Shown here in pieces: positions 6,280 through 7,020 of a stretch of 7,020 bases of DNA. The translations under genes were made by a program, and so were the position numbers. Origin of the DNA: Chitinophagaceae bacterium. GTDB taxonomy: Bacteria > Bacteroidota > Bacteroidia > Chitinophagales > Chitinophagaceae. The DNA is taken from assembly GCA_025924755.1 (NCBI GenBank), contig JAICHT010000191.1, positions 1 through 7,020 of the forward strand, given 5' to 3'. The notes under the pieces are model-generated. The model saw only the letters and a program-made list of their open reading frames with translations. It was not told the DNA's origin and made no database searches. The stretch's first letter is position 1; the number at the start of each line of letters is the position of its first letter.

Positions 6280-7020
6280 CTACCCGGTTATAAAGGTTTT
6301 TATTAACCCTTCGGCAAAAGATGTGGGATGGTAGGCTAAGTAATTTTGAGCTTTAGTAATATCAAATAGGGTTGCCGACGGTCTCCTGGCGGGCTGCTGA
6401 AAAGTGGCTGCTGTTACCGGCGTAATTAAATTTTCATCCAACCCTAAATGCACTGCCACTGCAACGGCTATATCATACGGTGATAAAATATCGCTACCAG
6501 CTATATGGTAAGTACCTGCAGCTTTACCTTCAATAATTTCTACAATAGCACCGGCAACATCTTCTACGTAGGTGGGTGTACGATACTGATCTGTAAAAAT
6601 GCGAAGCCCGTCGCCCCGCTTTAAAGCAGCCGCCACAGTAGTTAACAGGTTTTGGCGTCCGGTAGCAGGATAACCATATATTAAAACCGGGCGTACAATG
6701 CTCCATAAAAATGGGTATGCTTTTACAGCTGCTTCTGCCATGCATTTGGTTTCACCGTAATAGTTTACCGGGCCGGTCTCATCTTCTTCCATATAGGTCT
6801 TAGCTTCACCGCTAAAAACAAAATCGGAAGAAAGAAAAATAAAAAAGCTTTTAAAAGTAGTTGCATGTTTCAATAAAAGCTCGGTTCCTTTTACATTTAT
6901 TTCATACGCCATTTCCTTATATAAATCGCAATCATCCGGTTTTGATATTGCCCCGGCATGCACCACTATACTGGGTTGGTATTGCTGAAGAACAGACTTT
7001 ACATCTTCTTCCACGGTAAA
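6280..7020 (-). CDS. RmlD-like extended SDR (dTDP-4-dehydrorhamnose reductase family), 5' end missing
   Basis: The frame stays open to the window edge (Phe-Thr precede a GTG at 7012-7014), so the N-terminus, with the glycine-rich NAD(P)-binding motif, lies outside; 246 codons are visible. Numbered from the window edge, VVHAGAISKPDDCD (19-32) and FLSSDFVFSG (62-71) match the RmlD pattern. NYYGETK (86-92) holds the catalytic Tyr88 and Lys92, then come SIVRPVLIYG and a C-terminal QQPARRPSATLFDITKAQNY typical of RmlD_sub_bind proteins. Family members reduce dTDP-4-keto-rhamnose or related nucleotide-sugar ketones in the cytosol with NAD(P)H. No rmlA, rmlB or rmlC gene is nearby, so the exact substrate is open; a general NAD-dependent epimerase/dehydratase is the alternative. 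The gene ends at a TAG with no clear terminator behind it. Confidence 0.85.
   Translation of the reverse strand, partial: FTVEEDVKSVLQQYQPSIVVHAGAISKPDDCDLYKEMAYEINVKGTELLLKHATTFKSFFIFLSSDFVFSGEAKTYMEEDETGPVNYYGETKCMAEAAVKAYPFLWSIVRPVLIYGYPATGRQNLLTTVAAALKRGDGLRIFTDQYRTPTYVEDVAGAIVEIIEGKAAGTYHIAGSDILSPYDIAVAVAVHLGLDENLITPVTAATFQQPARRPSATLFDITKAQNYLAYHPTSFAEGLIKTFITG

Noticed and set aside
6223..6283. Stem-loops (AACTGT/ACAGTT and GTAGT/ACTAC) at the end of the RmlD-like gene
   Set aside because: The stems have 5-6 bp, the first with a 24-base loop, and no U-tract follows in the minus direction, so a terminator cannot be supported.
6280..7020. A rhamnose or O-antigen biosynthesis locus
   Set aside because: Only one partial RmlD-like gene is visible, without rmlABC or glycosyltransferases, so a pathway locus cannot be claimed.

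Overview
The window looks like ordinary chromosome from a member of the Bacteroidota, most likely a Chitinophagaceae-type bacterium. This is judged from the AT-rich base composition with AT-only spacers, start codons mostly without a Shine-Dalgarno sequence, promoter-like TAnnTTTG elements rather than sigma70 boxes, and the protein types present. The genus assignment is inference; no rRNA or other marker gene lies here.

Layout, left to right. (1) 2-706 (+): the 3' part of a YsnF/AvaK (DUF2382) stress-type protein that begins before the window, closed by a strong terminator at 728-760. (2) 931-2286 (+): a heme-less cystathionine beta-synthase with a C-terminal pair of CBS domains. (3) 2287-2666: a 380-base gap with weak signals and a possible decayed reading frame. 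(4) 2667-3455 and 3472-4548 (+): a tight two-gene unit of a helical-backbone metal-receptor (BtuF-like) protein without a signal peptide, followed by an unrecognised protein in which I read the catalytic motifs of a protein-kinase/aminoglycoside-phosphotransferase fold. (5) 4683-5750 (+): class IIA fructose-bisphosphate aldolase with its own candidate promoter. (6) A perfect 13-bp-arm bidirectional terminator at 5809-5842 separates it from two minus-strand genes. (7) 5845-6135 (-): a small secreted protein of unknown function. (8) 6280-7020 (-): an RmlD-like extended short-chain dehydrogenase whose N-terminus lies beyond the window end.

The genes do not form one pathway. Sulfur amino-acid metabolism, glycolysis/gluconeogenesis, a stress-type protein and nucleotide-sugar-type reduction sit side by side as housekeeping units. 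The least understood part is the 2667-4548 pair: a probably cytosolic ligand-binding protein next to a kinase-like protein with no assigned role. No mobile element, CRISPR array, tRNA or rRNA was seen.
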